Source: Thermostichus sp047462415
Lineage (GTDB): Bacteria > Cyanobacteriota > Cyanobacteriia > Thermostichales > Thermostichaceae
Assembly: GCF_047462415.1 (NCBI RefSeq)
Contig: NZ_JANSJE010000003.1
Coordinates: forward strand, 62,001 to 126,000
Reading direction: 5' to 3'
Length of the DNA stretch: 64,000 nt
Below the pieces are notes generated by a model, which made no database searches, was not told where the DNA came from, and saw nothing but the letters and a program-made list of their open reading frames with translations. Positions within the stretch are counted from its first letter, which is position 1, and each line of letters opens with the position of its first letter. A program made the position numbers and the translations under genes. This document shows positions 49,518 through 58,323 of the stretch, piece after piece.

Positions 49518-49831
49518 GGTTGGCTGGGATCCCCTACCATGGCCGTGAGGATACCGGCAACGCTCTCCAGATCTTCCGGTACTCGGTACAAGGTCAAGTC
49601 TTGTCGGATTGTCTGTGGATCCCCAAGGATCTGTCCGAATTGCCAGGTAGATCCGATGGTGACGGCGCCGTAGATCTGCGTTTGCGGCTCCACCTGGGCT
49701 AGGGCGATCATCTCCACCGCCATTTGGACAAAAGCCCGCGTCAGATCGTCCTTTTTGGCTTCCACCACCAGCAGGATGTTCTTGCCGCGCAATAGATAAT
49801 CGAGGCTGCCTTTCAGCATTGGTGACGACAA
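49514..49831 (-). CDS. Truncated nuclease-like protein, 105 residues
   Basis: The N-terminal part LDYLLRGKNILLVVEAKKDD has the E-x-K core of the PD-(D/E)XK nuclease fold as found in cyanobacterial Uma2-like or restriction-related proteins, followed by a helix AFVQMAVEMIALAQ. Family members I recall have an additional 70-100 residues before this point, which are missing because proS ends only 9 bp upstream. It may be an N-terminally truncated gene. The end overlaps the 88-residue membrane-protein gene by four bases. Confidence 0.5.
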   Translation of the reverse strand: MSSPMLKGSLDYLLRGKNILLVVEAKKDDLTRAFVQMAVEMIALAQVEPQTQIYGAVTIGSTWQFGQILGDPQTIRQDLTLYRVPEDLESVAGILTAMVGDPSQP

Positions 49832-49840
49832 AAGCCCTAC

Positions 49841-51670
49841 TCAATCTGGCACGGCTAGGGCAGCAGCAATCCGCTCTTTCAGGGTAGCCACCACTTCCTC
49901 AATGGGAATTTCTACCGCTTGGCCGGTGGCCCGCTCGGCCAATTCCACCTTGCCCTGCTTAAGACTGCGCCCGGTGGTAAGGCGGTAAGGGATCCCGATG
50001 AGATCCGCATCTTTGAACTTGACGCCGGCCCGCTCGTCCCGGTCGTCCCAGAGGGTCTCGATGCCGGCAGCAGCCAGTTCCTGCACCAACTTTTCCGCCA
50101 CCTGCATCTGCTCCGGGTCGGAGACGTTAGGCACCACCACCACCACGTGATAGGGGGCAATGGCCACCGGCCAGATGATCCCATAGGCATCGTGGGATTG
50201 TTCCACCGCCGCCTGGGCCAGGCGCGATACCCCAATGCCGTAGCAGCCCATCCACAGCGGCTGCTCGACGCCCTGCTCGTCGGTAAAGGTGGCCCGCATC
50301 GGCAGCGAAAACTTGAGGCCCAACTGGAAGATGTGCCCAATCTCGATGCCACGGGCGGTTTCCAGAATCTGGTCGGGGTTGAGCAGACAGCGATCCCCCG
50401 CCTGGGCTTTGCGCACATCCACCACCTCCGGCAGAGGGTACTGCTCGCCCCAGTTGGCCCCCACCACGTGCCGCCCCACCTGGTTGCTGCCGGTTACAAA
50501 GTTTTTCAGCAGGGCTGCCGTCTGGTCAACTAGGCGCAAGATCTGAGGGGCAAAGTGTTTCTGCCGGCCCAGGCAGCTATCCGGTAGGTCGGGGGCGATG
50601 TAGCCCACCGGGATCGGATCCCCTTGCCAGCTTTTCTGGATCTCCGCGTCCGCCAGGGTGAGGGTGAGCAATTTGTGGGCCTGGTAACGCTCCGCCAGAC
50701 GGCTGAGGTGGTTGGCCAGTTTTACCTCATTCACCTCTTGATCGCCGCGAATGCTCAGCAGCACCACCACCCGCAGGCCGTTGTCGTAAAGGGCTTGGTA
50801 GAGGACGTTTTTGACAATCAGAGTGGGGGAGATCTTCAAGAAATCGGCCAGCTTCTCGATGGTTTCGGTTCCCGGCGTGTCCAGAACCTGGAAGGTGGTG
50901 TAGGGGGAGTCTGCTGCCGGTGGCGGAAGGGAGACGGCCTTCTCCACATTGGCGGCATAAGAGCCATCGGGGGTGTAGAGGATCTCGTCTTCGCCGGCAG
51001 AGGCCAACACCATAAACTCCTGAGAAGCCGCGGATGGCCCGCCAATGGCTCCGGCGTCGGCATCCACCACGCGAAACTCCAGCCCGCAGCGGCGCAGGAT
51101 GCGGCTGTAGGCCCGGTACATGTCCTGGTAGGTCTGGCGCAGGCTCTCTTCGTTGGCGTGGAAGGAGTAGGCGTCTTTCATGATGAATTCCCGCCCACGC
51201 ATCAGGCCAAAGCGGGGCCGGATCTCGTCGCGGAACTTGGTCTGGATTTGATAGAGGGTCTGCGGCAACTGGCGATAGGAGCGGATCAGATCCCGCGCCA
51301 GCAGGGTGATCACCTCTTCATGGGTGGGGCCCAGGGCCTGCTCGCGTCCCTGCCGATCTTTAAGGGCAAACATGATCCCTTCGGCTTGGGTGTACACGTC
51401 CCAGCGGCCCGATTCCCGCCAGATCTCCGCCGGCTGCAACTGGGGCAGCAGACACTCCTGAGCGCCAATGGCGTTCATCTCTTCCCGGACAATGTCCGAG
51501 ATCTTCTGCAGCACCCGCCAGAGGAGCGGCAAATAGGTGTAGATCCCCGGGGAGAGCCGCCGGATAAAGCAGCCCCGCAGCAGCAGCTTGTGGCTGGGCA
51601 GTTCTGCTTCGGCGGGATCCTCCCGCAGCGTCACAAACAACATCTGGCTCAGTCTCTGGCTCTGTTGCAT
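49841..51670 (-). CDS. proS: Prolyl-tRNA synthetase
   Basis: ProS charges tRNA-Pro. The class II motifs are visible: motif 1 region PLLWRVLQKISDIVREEM, motif 2 FRDEIRPRFGLMRGREFIMKD in part, and motif 3 GCYGIGVSRLAQAAVEQ. The large insertion between motifs 2 and 3 is the bacterial INS editing domain, so the protein is the long form that can clear Ala-tRNA. The ATG at 51670 (MQQSQRLSQ) follows a GGAGG site and is preferred over 51691. It lies 109 bp downstream of infB on the same strand. Confidence 0.96.
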   Translation of the reverse strand: MQQSQRLSQMLFVTLREDPAEAELPSHKLLLRGCFIRRLSPGIYTYLPLLWRVLQKISDIVREEMNAIGAQECLLPQLQPAEIWRESGRWDVYTQAEGIMFALKDRQGREQALGPTHEEVITLLARDLIRSYRQLPQTLYQIQTKFRDEIRPRFGLMRGREFIMKDAYSFHANEESLRQTYQDMYRAYSRILRRCGLEFRVVDADAGAIGGPSAASQEFMVLASAGEDEILYTPDGSYAANVEKAVSLPPPAADSPYTTFQVLDTPGTETIEKLADFLKISPTLIVKNVLYQALYDNGLRVVVLLSIRGDQEVNEVKLANHLSRLAERYQAHKLLTLTLADAEIQKSWQGDPIPVGYIAPDLPDSCLGRQKHFAPQILRLVDQTAALLKNFVTGSNQVGRHVVGANWGEQYPLPEVVDVRKAQAGDRCLLNPDQILETARGIEIGHIFQLGLKFSLPMRATFTDEQGVEQPLWMGCYGIGVSRLAQAAVEQSHDAYGIIWPVAIAPYHVVVVVPNVSDPEQMQVAEKLVQELAAAGIETLWDDRDERAGVKFKDADLIGIPYRLTTGRSLKQGKVELAERATGQAVEIPIEEVVATLKERIAAALAVPD

Positions 51671-51778
51671 CCATTTCCTCCCTCTGGCCACTTAAGATTT
51701 TCTCCATTGCTTTGGGGGGAAACTCTCCCCAGGGATCCCTTGGGGCTGGGATCCCTGAAACTCTACCACCGGCTGCGA

Positions 51779-54700
51779 CTAGGCAGGAGCCAACGTCCGC
51801 CGCTTGGTGACCATCTGGTAGACCTCGATGATGTCGCCTTCCTGCCAAGCGTGGAACTTCTCGATGCCGATCCCGCACTCGAAACCAGCGGCCACCTCCC
51901 GCACGTCGTCTTTGAAGCGCTTCAGAGAATCGAGACGGCCCTGGTAGACCACCTCCCCTTTGCGGCGAACCCGCACCAGAGCATTGCGCTGCACCTTGCC
52001 GGAGAGCACGTAGCTGCCGGCAACCGCACCGCGGCTGATGGGGATCACCATGCGCACTTCCGCTTGGCCCAAGGGCTCTTCCACCTCCTCCGGCTCCAGC
52101 AGGCCCTCCATGGCCGCTCGCAGATCGTCCAGCAGGTTGTAGATGATGTCGTATTCGCGCACATCCACCCCCTTGTCGTCGGCAGCCTGCCGCGCGCCGG
52201 GAGCCAGGGTGGTGTTGAAACCCAGGATGATCGCGTCGCTGGCCGCCGCCAAATCCACGTCGGTCTCTGTGATCTCCCCGGGGGCCGCCAGCAGCACCCG
52301 CAACTGCACTTCCTCTTGGGGCAAATCCCGCAGCGCTGTCTGGATGGCCTCGGCGGATCCCTGCACATCCGTCTTGATAATGAGGTTCAACTCCTTGAGC
52401 TGGCCTTCTTGGGCCTTGGCAGAAATGCTGCCCAAGCTGACGCGACGAGACAGCAGCGCCTGTTGCAAACGGGTTTGCCGCAGCGCCTCCGCCCGCTCTT
52501 GGGCAATGCGACGGGCTTCTTTTTCGTCGGTGTAAACCTGAAACTCGTCACCGGCTGCTGGAACCTCATCCATACCCAACAGTTGCACCGCCGAAGATGG
52601 CCCGGCCTCTTGCAATCGCTGACCGCGATCGTCCATCATCGCCTTGACCCGGCCCAAGACGGCACCGGCCACCAGGGTATCGCCCACCCGCAGGGTGCCG
52701 TTCTGCACCAACAGAGTGGCCACCGGCCCGCGGGCTTTGTCCAGGTGGGCTTCGATCACCGTGCCGCGGGCAGGACGGTCGGGGTTGGCCTGCAGCTCCG
52801 CCACATCGGCCACCAACAGGATCATCTCCAGCAGGGCGTCCAGGTTGCGGCGGGTGAGGGCGCTCACCTCTACCATGGGTGTATCCCCACCCCACTCCTC
52901 TGGCAACAGCCCGTGTTCCGCCAACTGCTGCTTGATGCGCTCCGGCTGGCTGCCGGGCTTGTCGATCTTGTTGATGGCCACGATGATCGGCACCTGGGCC
53001 GCCCGAGCATGGCTGATCGCCTCCAGCGTCTGCGGCTGCACCCCATCGTCGGCAGCCACCACCAAAACGGCAATGTCGGTGACGCGGGCGCCGCGGGCGC
53101 GCATGGCGGTAAAAGCCTGGTGGCCGGGAGTATCTAGGAAAACTATGCGCCGCTTCTGGCCTTCAAAGTCCACATCCACGTGGTAGGCGCCGATGCGCTG
53201 GGTGATCCCGCCCGCCTCGCCCTGGGCCACCTTGGTGTCGCGGATGGCATCGAGCAGGGTGGTTTTGCCGTGGTCTACGTGGCCCATGATGGTCACCACT
53301 GGCGGACGCAAGACCAGATGGTCGATGTCCTCCACGTCCAGCATCTCGGTTTTTTTGACTTCGGATTCTGCCTTTGGCCGGCGAACCTCGTACCCAAACT
53401 CTGTGGCTACCGACTCGGCCAGCGACTCGTCCAAAACCTGGTTGATGGTCACCATCACCCCCTTGAAAAAGAGGGTTTTGATGATCTCAGTTTCGGCCAC
53501 ACGCAGGCGGTGGGCCAATTCCTGAACGGTGAGGCTGCCCTCCAAGAGCAACACCTTCTCTGCCGGCAAGGACTCCGTCTCGCCGACACGAACAGCAGTG
53601 TTGGCTTCGGCGGAGGTAGATGGCTGCTGCGAGCGGGCAGCGGGACGGGGACGGGTAGTGGGAGCAGCCGTTGCCGCAGGTGGACGATAGGAAGGAGGCT
53701 TGGCAGTAGGGCGGGCCAAGGGCTTGAGGGCGTTCAGCTCAGCCTGCTTGACCGCCGAAATGACGGCCATGGGATCCAAATCCAAGCCATCCCCGTCTCC
53801 TTCCCCTCGTCTGCGGCTGCGTTTGCGCTTGGCCTGAGTGCGGCTGGCCCGTCGTTCGAGGGCTTGCAGTTCCTCGTCCTCTTCTTCTACCGTCTTGCGC
53901 TTGATTTTGGGCGCAGCAGGCCGCACGGGAGCTTCAGCCAACACCGGGGTGGGGCGTTCCTCAGGGATCCTTTCTGGCAAGGGAGTGGCGGCATCCGGGT
54001 CGAGGGGGGCTGGCTTGGCCACAGGACGGGTAGGAGGCCCCACCAGTTCTATCCGCCGCTGTGGACGAGGAGCTTCACCGGCTTTGCTGCTGCCGGAGCT
54101 CTCTTCCTTCTTGACTGCCGGCGGGCGCGGCTCAGGGCGACTGCTGGGACGAACGGGTGCGCCCACCAGTTGTGGACGCGGGCGCTGTGCAGGCTGATGA
54201 GAAGGCGCTTTCTCTTCTCCAGGCCGAGGGGCACGGCTGAGGGATGGGGCTTCCGGGGGGCGAGGGAGCTCAGAAACCTGTTGCGGAGATCCAGGAGGCT
54301 CTGCCGGTGGTTCCGTCTCGGTGGCAGCTCGTCGAGGGGGCGTGAGCACAGTTGGGCGCTTGGGCACAGGACTGGGTTCCGAGCTGCTGGCTTTGGCCGT
54401 TGTAGCCTCAGGGCGAACGGGAGGAGCTGCCGGTTGAGGCAGGCTATCCGGCTTTTGGGCGGCCTCAGATGAAGGGGCAGGGGAGCTGACTTGTCGCCGC
54501 GGCGGGCCGATGAGCTGAGCGCCACCGGCGGAGACTCGCTCAGGTCGAGACAGGGAAGGTTTGGCAGCCGGCGGAGCGGCAGCGGGGTTGGCCTCGCCAA
54601 CTGGGGCTTGCTGCTGAGCAGGTGCAGGGCGGCGAATGCCGACGATCGCGCTGGCGGTGCCGGGCCCTTTCTGGGGAGGGCGCTCACTGGCTTTGGCTTC

Positions 54701-54931
54701 AGCAGGAGGCTCCGGCGGCGGGTTGTCCCATTGGGGTTTGGGCCGGGGCTGAGAAGGTTTCACAATGCGGGGGGCGCCCAGCTTGCTGCGCACCAACTCG
54801 GCTTGCTCCGGAGAAATGGTGCTGCTGTGGGTTTTGAAAGGGATCCCCAGTTGCTCACAAACCTCCAACACATCCCGACTGTCGCGCCCCATTTCCCGGG
54901 CAATGTCATAAAGTCGAACTTTATCGGTCAT
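51779..54931 (-). CDS. infB: Translation initiation factor IF-2
   Basis: IF-2 brings initiator tRNA to the 30S subunit. The C-terminal two thirds carry the GTPase domain with GHVDHGKTTLLDAI, DTPGHQAF and NKIDKPG, followed by the beta-barrel domains. The N-terminal 400 residues are Pro/Ala/Arg-rich and poorly conserved, as in other cyanobacteria, which explains the 1050-residue length. The start of the protein, VRLYDIAREMGRDSRDVLEV, is the usual IF2_N domain. ylxR lies upstream on the same strand, the conserved operon order. Confidence 0.97.
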   Translation of the reverse strand: MTDKVRLYDIAREMGRDSRDVLEVCEQLGIPFKTHSSTISPEQAELVRSKLGAPRIVKPSQPRPKPQWDNPPPEPPAEAKASERPPQKGPGTASAIVGIRRPAPAQQQAPVGEANPAAAPPAAKPSLSRPERVSAGGAQLIGPPRRQVSSPAPSSEAAQKPDSLPQPAAPPVRPEATTAKASSSEPSPVPKRPTVLTPPRRAATETEPPAEPPGSPQQVSELPRPPEAPSLSRAPRPGEEKAPSHQPAQRPRPQLVGAPVRPSSRPEPRPPAVKKEESSGSSKAGEAPRPQRRIELVGPPTRPVAKPAPLDPDAATPLPERIPEERPTPVLAEAPVRPAAPKIKRKTVEEEDEELQALERRASRTQAKRKRSRRRGEGDGDGLDLDPMAVISAVKQAELNALKPLARPTAKPPSYRPPAATAAPTTRPRPAARSQQPSTSAEANTAVRVGETESLPAEKVLLLEGSLTVQELAHRLRVAETEIIKTLFFKGVMVTINQVLDESLAESVATEFGYEVRRPKAESEVKKTEMLDVEDIDHLVLRPPVVTIMGHVDHGKTTLLDAIRDTKVAQGEAGGITQRIGAYHVDVDFEGQKRRIVFLDTPGHQAFTAMRARGARVTDIAVLVVAADDGVQPQTLEAISHARAAQVPIIVAINKIDKPGSQPERIKQQLAEHGLLPEEWGGDTPMVEVSALTRRNLDALLEMILLVADVAELQANPDRPARGTVIEAHLDKARGPVATLLVQNGTLRVGDTLVAGAVLGRVKAMMDDRGQRLQEAGPSSAVQLLGMDEVPAAGDEFQVYTDEKEARRIAQERAEALRQTRLQQALLSRRVSLGSISAKAQEGQLKELNLIIKTDVQGSAEAIQTALRDLPQEEVQLRVLLAAPGEITETDVDLAAASDAIILGFNTTLAPGARQAADDKGVDVREYDIIYNLLDDLRAAMEGLLEPEEVEEPLGQAEVRMVIPISRGAVAGSYVLSGKVQRNALVRVRRKGEVVYQGRLDSLKRFKDDVREVAAGFECGIGIEKFHAWQEGDIIEVYQMVTKRRTLAPA

Positions 54932-55316
54932 TCGTCTGCTAGCCTCTGCTCCTTTCTACTTGTCAGTTTTACTATCCAAATAATTAGTGAGTAGGACTGA
55001 ACCTGTTGGGTGTGTGGGCGCTTCCTCCGGTACATCGACAGCGTCTCGGCGATCCTTCAAGGACGCAGACTGGAGGGAATCTAAGTCCGAAGCTGCTTTG
55101 GAAACATCCGCAGAGGACATAAAGCTAAGACAACCGGGGAAGGAACCAACATCAACAGCGCTTTTAGAATAACCTTTCTGCGGCTCATACAGACCGGCCT
55201 CGGCTGACCCAGCCAACCCCCATTCTGACAGTTGAGAGGGGCTGCCGTGTAGTTCACAACTGGATGAACCTAAACAAGGTGTCTCAATATCTTACCCTGG
55301 CCAATTCTGGAGCTGC
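54932..55316. other. Intergenic stretch between infB and ylxR
   Basis: About 385 bp without a convincing gene. An 86-codon frame (54956-55216) starts with TTG, has no recognisable motif and no strong ribosome-binding site. It could be a small unknown gene, but the support is weak. Confidence 0.4.
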
Positions 55317-55634
55317 CTAGGTTTTGTCTGAAGCACTGGCCTCCGGAGGTGATGTTTCCCAGGGGCCTTGGGCCTCAGAATCGCGCAGCAGTTGCTGCTC
55401 CAGCCGCTGAAACACCGAATCGGGCACAGGTGCTTTGAGGGCTCTGCTCATCTGTTGCTTGCGTCGGGCTGCCTGCAAACATTCTAGCCGGCGACAGACA
55501 TAAGCAGAACGCCCCATACCCTGATCCAAAAGCACTTGGTGGGAGTCAAATTGTCGAACCAGCCGCCACAATTGCGAGCGAGGAAACAACTGGCGACAGC
55601 CTACGCAACGACGCAACGGATCGGCACCCAGCAA
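55317..55634 (-). CDS. YlxR (DUF448) RNA-binding protein
   Basis: YlxR-type proteins carry the motif RRCVGCRQLFPRSQLWRLVR and GRSAYVCRRLECL, visible here, with a basic surface thought to bind RNA. In many bacteria the gene lies between nusA and infB. Here infB follows at 385 bp, but nusA is not upstream; an HD-GYP regulator gene takes that place. The 105-residue length fits the family. Recent work in other bacteria links YlxR to RNase P or transcription, which I cannot test here. Confidence 0.9.
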   Translation of the reverse strand: MLGADPLRRCVGCRQLFPRSQLWRLVRQFDSHQVLLDQGMGRSAYVCRRLECLQAARRKQQMSRALKAPVPDSVFQRLEQQLLRDSEAQGPWETSPPEASASDKT

Positions 55635-55677
55635 AAGGCTCTATCCTGCCAACACAACACAAATAACCCTCTCCAGC

Positions 55678-56730
55678 CTACTTCAGATCCGGCAGGCGCG
55701 ATTGCAGAAACTCAAAGAAACGCTCCACCAAGTAGGGATCCCGCCATCCCCTTGCCGTCTCTTCCCGCAGGATGCCCATAGCCTCTTGAACGGTGAAGGC
55801 TCGCTTGTAGGGTCGCTCCGAGGTAAGGGCGTCGTAGATATCGGCAATCTGGAAGATGCGGGCCACGAGTGGAATCTGTTCTCCCTTGAGGCCGTCGGGA
55901 TAGCCGCTGCCGTCCCAACGCTCGTGGTGGTGACGGATGAGGGGCAGCACATCCTTCATGGTGCGCAGCGGGCGGCAGATTTCCTCTCCGATCAAGACGT
56001 GGGATTTCATCACTTCCCACTCTGCCGGCGTATGTTTGCCCGTTTTACCCAAGATGGCATCGGGTATGCCCACTTTGCCGATGTCGTGCAGGTAGCCTCC
56101 CCAGGTCAGCACCTTGATCAGGGGACGGGGTAGCTGGAGAAACTCGCCGAAGCTCTTGGCCAGTTGTGCCAGGCGCTCACAGTGATCCCCAGTGGTGGGA
56201 TCCCGACTTTCTACGCTGCGGGCAATGGCGAACAAAACCTGGGCAGCATGATCCAAGTCTTCATTGAGGTGCTTTTGGCGAACGAGGGAACGCACCCGCG
56301 CCAACAATTCCGACTCGTCAAAGGGCTTGCTCAAGAAATCATCGGCTCCAGCCTCGATGCCGCGCACGCGATTTTTGCGATCGCTGGCCGCTGTGATCAA
56401 CACCACCGGGATCAGGCGCGTCTCCTCATCAGCTTTGATGCGGCGACAGACCTCGAACCCATCCAACCCCGGCATCATCACATCCAGCAAGATCAGATCC
56501 GGCTGGAAGGTTTGCAACATCTGCAGGGCTTGATGGCCACTTTCGGCCTCGCTGACCCGATAGCCAATGCTCTCCAACAGATCCCCCAGCAACAGGCGAC
56601 TGTAGGGCTGGTCATCCACGATCAGTAGGTGGCCAGCCTCAGCCTGATCCGCAGCAGGTGTAACGGGGATGCCAACCGTTACCGGCATCTTGAGTTCGGT
56701 CGATTGGGCAGGGGAAAAGCTGCTCACCAT
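55678..56730 (-). CDS. Response regulator with HD-GYP domain
   Basis: The receiver domain (HLLIVDDQPYSRLLLGDLL, phosphoacceptor Asp in LILLDVMMPGLDG, Lys in FLSKPFDE) is joined to an HD-GYP phosphodiesterase domain with GDHCERLAQLAK, YLHDIGKVGIPDAIL, HHHERWDGSGYPDGLKG and DIYDALTSERPYK. All HD and GYP residues are present, so cyclic-di-GMP hydrolysis is likely. The open frame extends to 56874, but ATG 56730 (MVSSFSPAQS) or 56688 is a more natural start. The cognate kinase is not in the window. Confidence 0.92.
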   Translation of the reverse strand: MVSSFSPAQSTELKMPVTVGIPVTPAADQAEAGHLLIVDDQPYSRLLLGDLLESIGYRVSEAESGHQALQMLQTFQPDLILLDVMMPGLDGFEVCRRIKADEETRLIPVVLITAASDRKNRVRGIEAGADDFLSKPFDESELLARVRSLVRQKHLNEDLDHAAQVLFAIARSVESRDPTTGDHCERLAQLAKSFGEFLQLPRPLIKVLTWGGYLHDIGKVGIPDAILGKTGKHTPAEWEVMKSHVLIGEEICRPLRTMKDVLPLIRHHHERWDGSGYPDGLKGEQIPLVARIFQIADIYDALTSERPYKRAFTVQEAMGILREETARGWRDPYLVERFFEFLQSRLPDLK

Positions 56731-56950
56731 ACATCGCAGTTGCAACACCTCTAGGCTAATCCCACTGCCAAAAGCAGAACATCGGTCTTTGTACTGAGCT
56801 CTCATCGATCCAAGGCTCTGGGGGCGTCGTACAGGGTCCACCCAGATATCCCGGCAATCCGCTTCTGGGTACAAACGGCCCAGGGCGCGCGTGTCCTCTG
56901 GGCATGGTGGTCTGGGGAAAAAGAGCCGGGATCAGCTCAGTTGGCAACCC

Positions 56951-57475
56951 TCAACCGACATCGATCAACTCATGGGATCCCCAGCCGGGGGCAACCTGAG
57001 CCGCTCTGAGAATAAAGGCAGCCAGATTTTTCAGGGCTTCGTCGTCCATCCAGGAAGGGGGCACGGGGCGGCATCCATAGCTGAAATCCGAGCCATCGTA
57101 GCTGCGGGGATCCCTCTGATACTCCACCAAAGCTTGAATCGTATCTCGGGGTGGGGTGGCACCGCGCAAGTCCTTCAAGGAGAGGGAAATGTTGGGAGCT
57201 GGCAGGGTGGAGCCGCCCACATGGCAGTTCAAGCAGGCGGACTGAAAACGATTTTTGCCATCCGTGAGCTGCTCTGGAGTAAAGGTGAGGGTGCGCCCTG
57301 TGGCGTCTAGAGGTAATTCCACCGGGCCGCTCACCCGCAAATACTGGTTCACGTAGGGGTCAATGCGGGCCGCCACCGGGCTGGCCAGCCCCAGCACAGC
57401 CAGGATCCCGACCCAGATCCAGAGGCGGGACGGGATCCGACAACCCATAAGCAACTTCCGAACCAGACGCAGCAT
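56951..57475 (-). CDS. psbV2: Cytochrome c-550-like protein PsbV2
   Basis: A signal peptide (about residues 1-36, ending VAA) precedes a c-type cytochrome domain with the heme motif CLNCH (C81, C84, H85). Where PsbV has its distal histidine, this protein has the local sequence YGCRPVPPSWM, with C135 the candidate axial ligand. The PsbV2 of Thermosynechococcus is known to use His/Cys heme ligation, so the same is expected here. The start overlaps the psbV stop (TGATG). The role of PsbV2 is unsettled. Confidence 0.9.
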   Translation of the reverse strand: MLRLVRKLLMGCRIPSRLWIWVGILAVLGLASPVAARIDPYVNQYLRVSGPVELPLDATGRTLTFTPEQLTDGKNRFQSACLNCHVGGSTLPAPNISLSLKDLRGATPPRDTIQALVEYQRDPRSYDGSDFSYGCRPVPPSWMDDEALKNLAAFILRAAQVAPGWGSHELIDVG

Positions 57476-58017
57476 CAGAGGTAGGCCGACAGGTCGCTGT
57501 GGCTTTCGCTTTTGGTGCCGCCCCAGCCGGGGGAGGTTTTGGCTTGCACCAAAATATAGCCGGCAATCAACTTCAGATCCTCATCGGTGAGGTTGCGCAG
57601 GCGAGGATACTCGCTCAGAAGCTGAGTGTTGGGATGATACTCAACCAGGGATTCGGCCCCGTCATAGGTGACCGGGTTTTTGATGTAATCCACAATCGCC
57701 AGCACATTATCCCGTGGAGGAGTTGCCCCCTCCAGATCCGAAAGCTTCAGGCTCACATCTGGGTTGGGATAGGTCTGGCCCCCCACATGGCACTGGGCAC
57801 AGGCTTTGTTAAAAAGTTGCTTGCCTCGGGCTAACTGTGCTTCGGTAAAGGTAATGGACTCAGTGGGCGACAGAGCCACCGCAGGAATATCCTTGGCCGC
57901 GAACGCTGGAGCCAGTCCCCAGCTCAGCCCAGCCATCAAGGCAGCCAAGAACAGGACAAACAACCGATGACGCCCTGGCAGCAGCACCTTCTGAAAAGAA
58001 AAAGCTTTGCTAAACAT
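57475..58017 (-). CDS. psbV: Photosystem II cytochrome c-550
   Basis: PsbV is an extrinsic lumenal protein that stabilises the oxygen-evolving manganese cluster. A signal peptide ends near residue 41 (AFAA). The heme motif is CAQCH (C73, C76, H77) and the distal ligand is H128 in VEYHPNTQLL. The C-terminal region LRNLTDEDLKLIAGYIL is typical. At 180 residues the precursor is of normal size. psbV2 follows with a one-base overlap, so both are made from one transcript. Confidence 0.97.
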   Translation of the reverse strand: MFSKAFSFQKVLLPGRHRLFVLFLAALMAGLSWGLAPAFAAKDIPAVALSPTESITFTEAQLARGKQLFNKACAQCHVGGQTYPNPDVSLKLSDLEGATPPRDNVLAIVDYIKNPVTYDGAESLVEYHPNTQLLSEYPRLRNLTDEDLKLIAGYILVQAKTSPGWGGTKSESHSDLSAYL

Positions 58018-58323
58018 GGTTCTCCTTAGATCAGCTAGTCAAGAGGAGAGGTCGGCTCCACTCCAGCCACAAACCCGACAACAGGATCAAGAATAGACCA
58101 TTGAGAGATCATTTGCAGACGAGATCCGGGATCCGCATCGGTTCCGCTTGCCCTGGCTGTTAAGCTTGATCGCGGAGCTAGGGCCTGTTGGAGCTGACTG
58201 TGTTGCAGCCTGGTCGAGGGGTGGGGAGCTGAGCGGGTAATATAGAGCTTGGCTTGCTTGCCCGGCAGCTTAGAGCAGGAGATCTCGCCAGACTCCGTCC
58301 CAGGTTTTCGCAGGATTGCCCCC
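58018..58323. promoter_or_regulatory. Divergent intergenic region between psbV and the DUF4384-like gene
   Basis: About 306 bp without a convincing gene. It should contain the psbV promoter. I see no clear operator motif. Confidence 0.45.

Noticed and set aside
49251..49844. 197-codon open frame extending the small membrane-protein gene upstream
   Set aside because: The upstream two thirds run antiparallel-like through the nuclease ORF in another frame and lack homology-like features. ATG 49517 gives a compact two-helix protein.
50624..53137. Very long plus-strand frame (837 codons) opposite proS and infB
   Set aside because: It spans two well-defined genes on the other strand and has the His/Gln/Leu-rich composition of an antisense frame in GC-rich DNA.
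54956..55216. 86-codon frame between infB and ylxR as a gene
   Set aside because: The TTG start lacks a ribosome-binding site and no family is recognised. It is kept only as a note in the intergenic entry.
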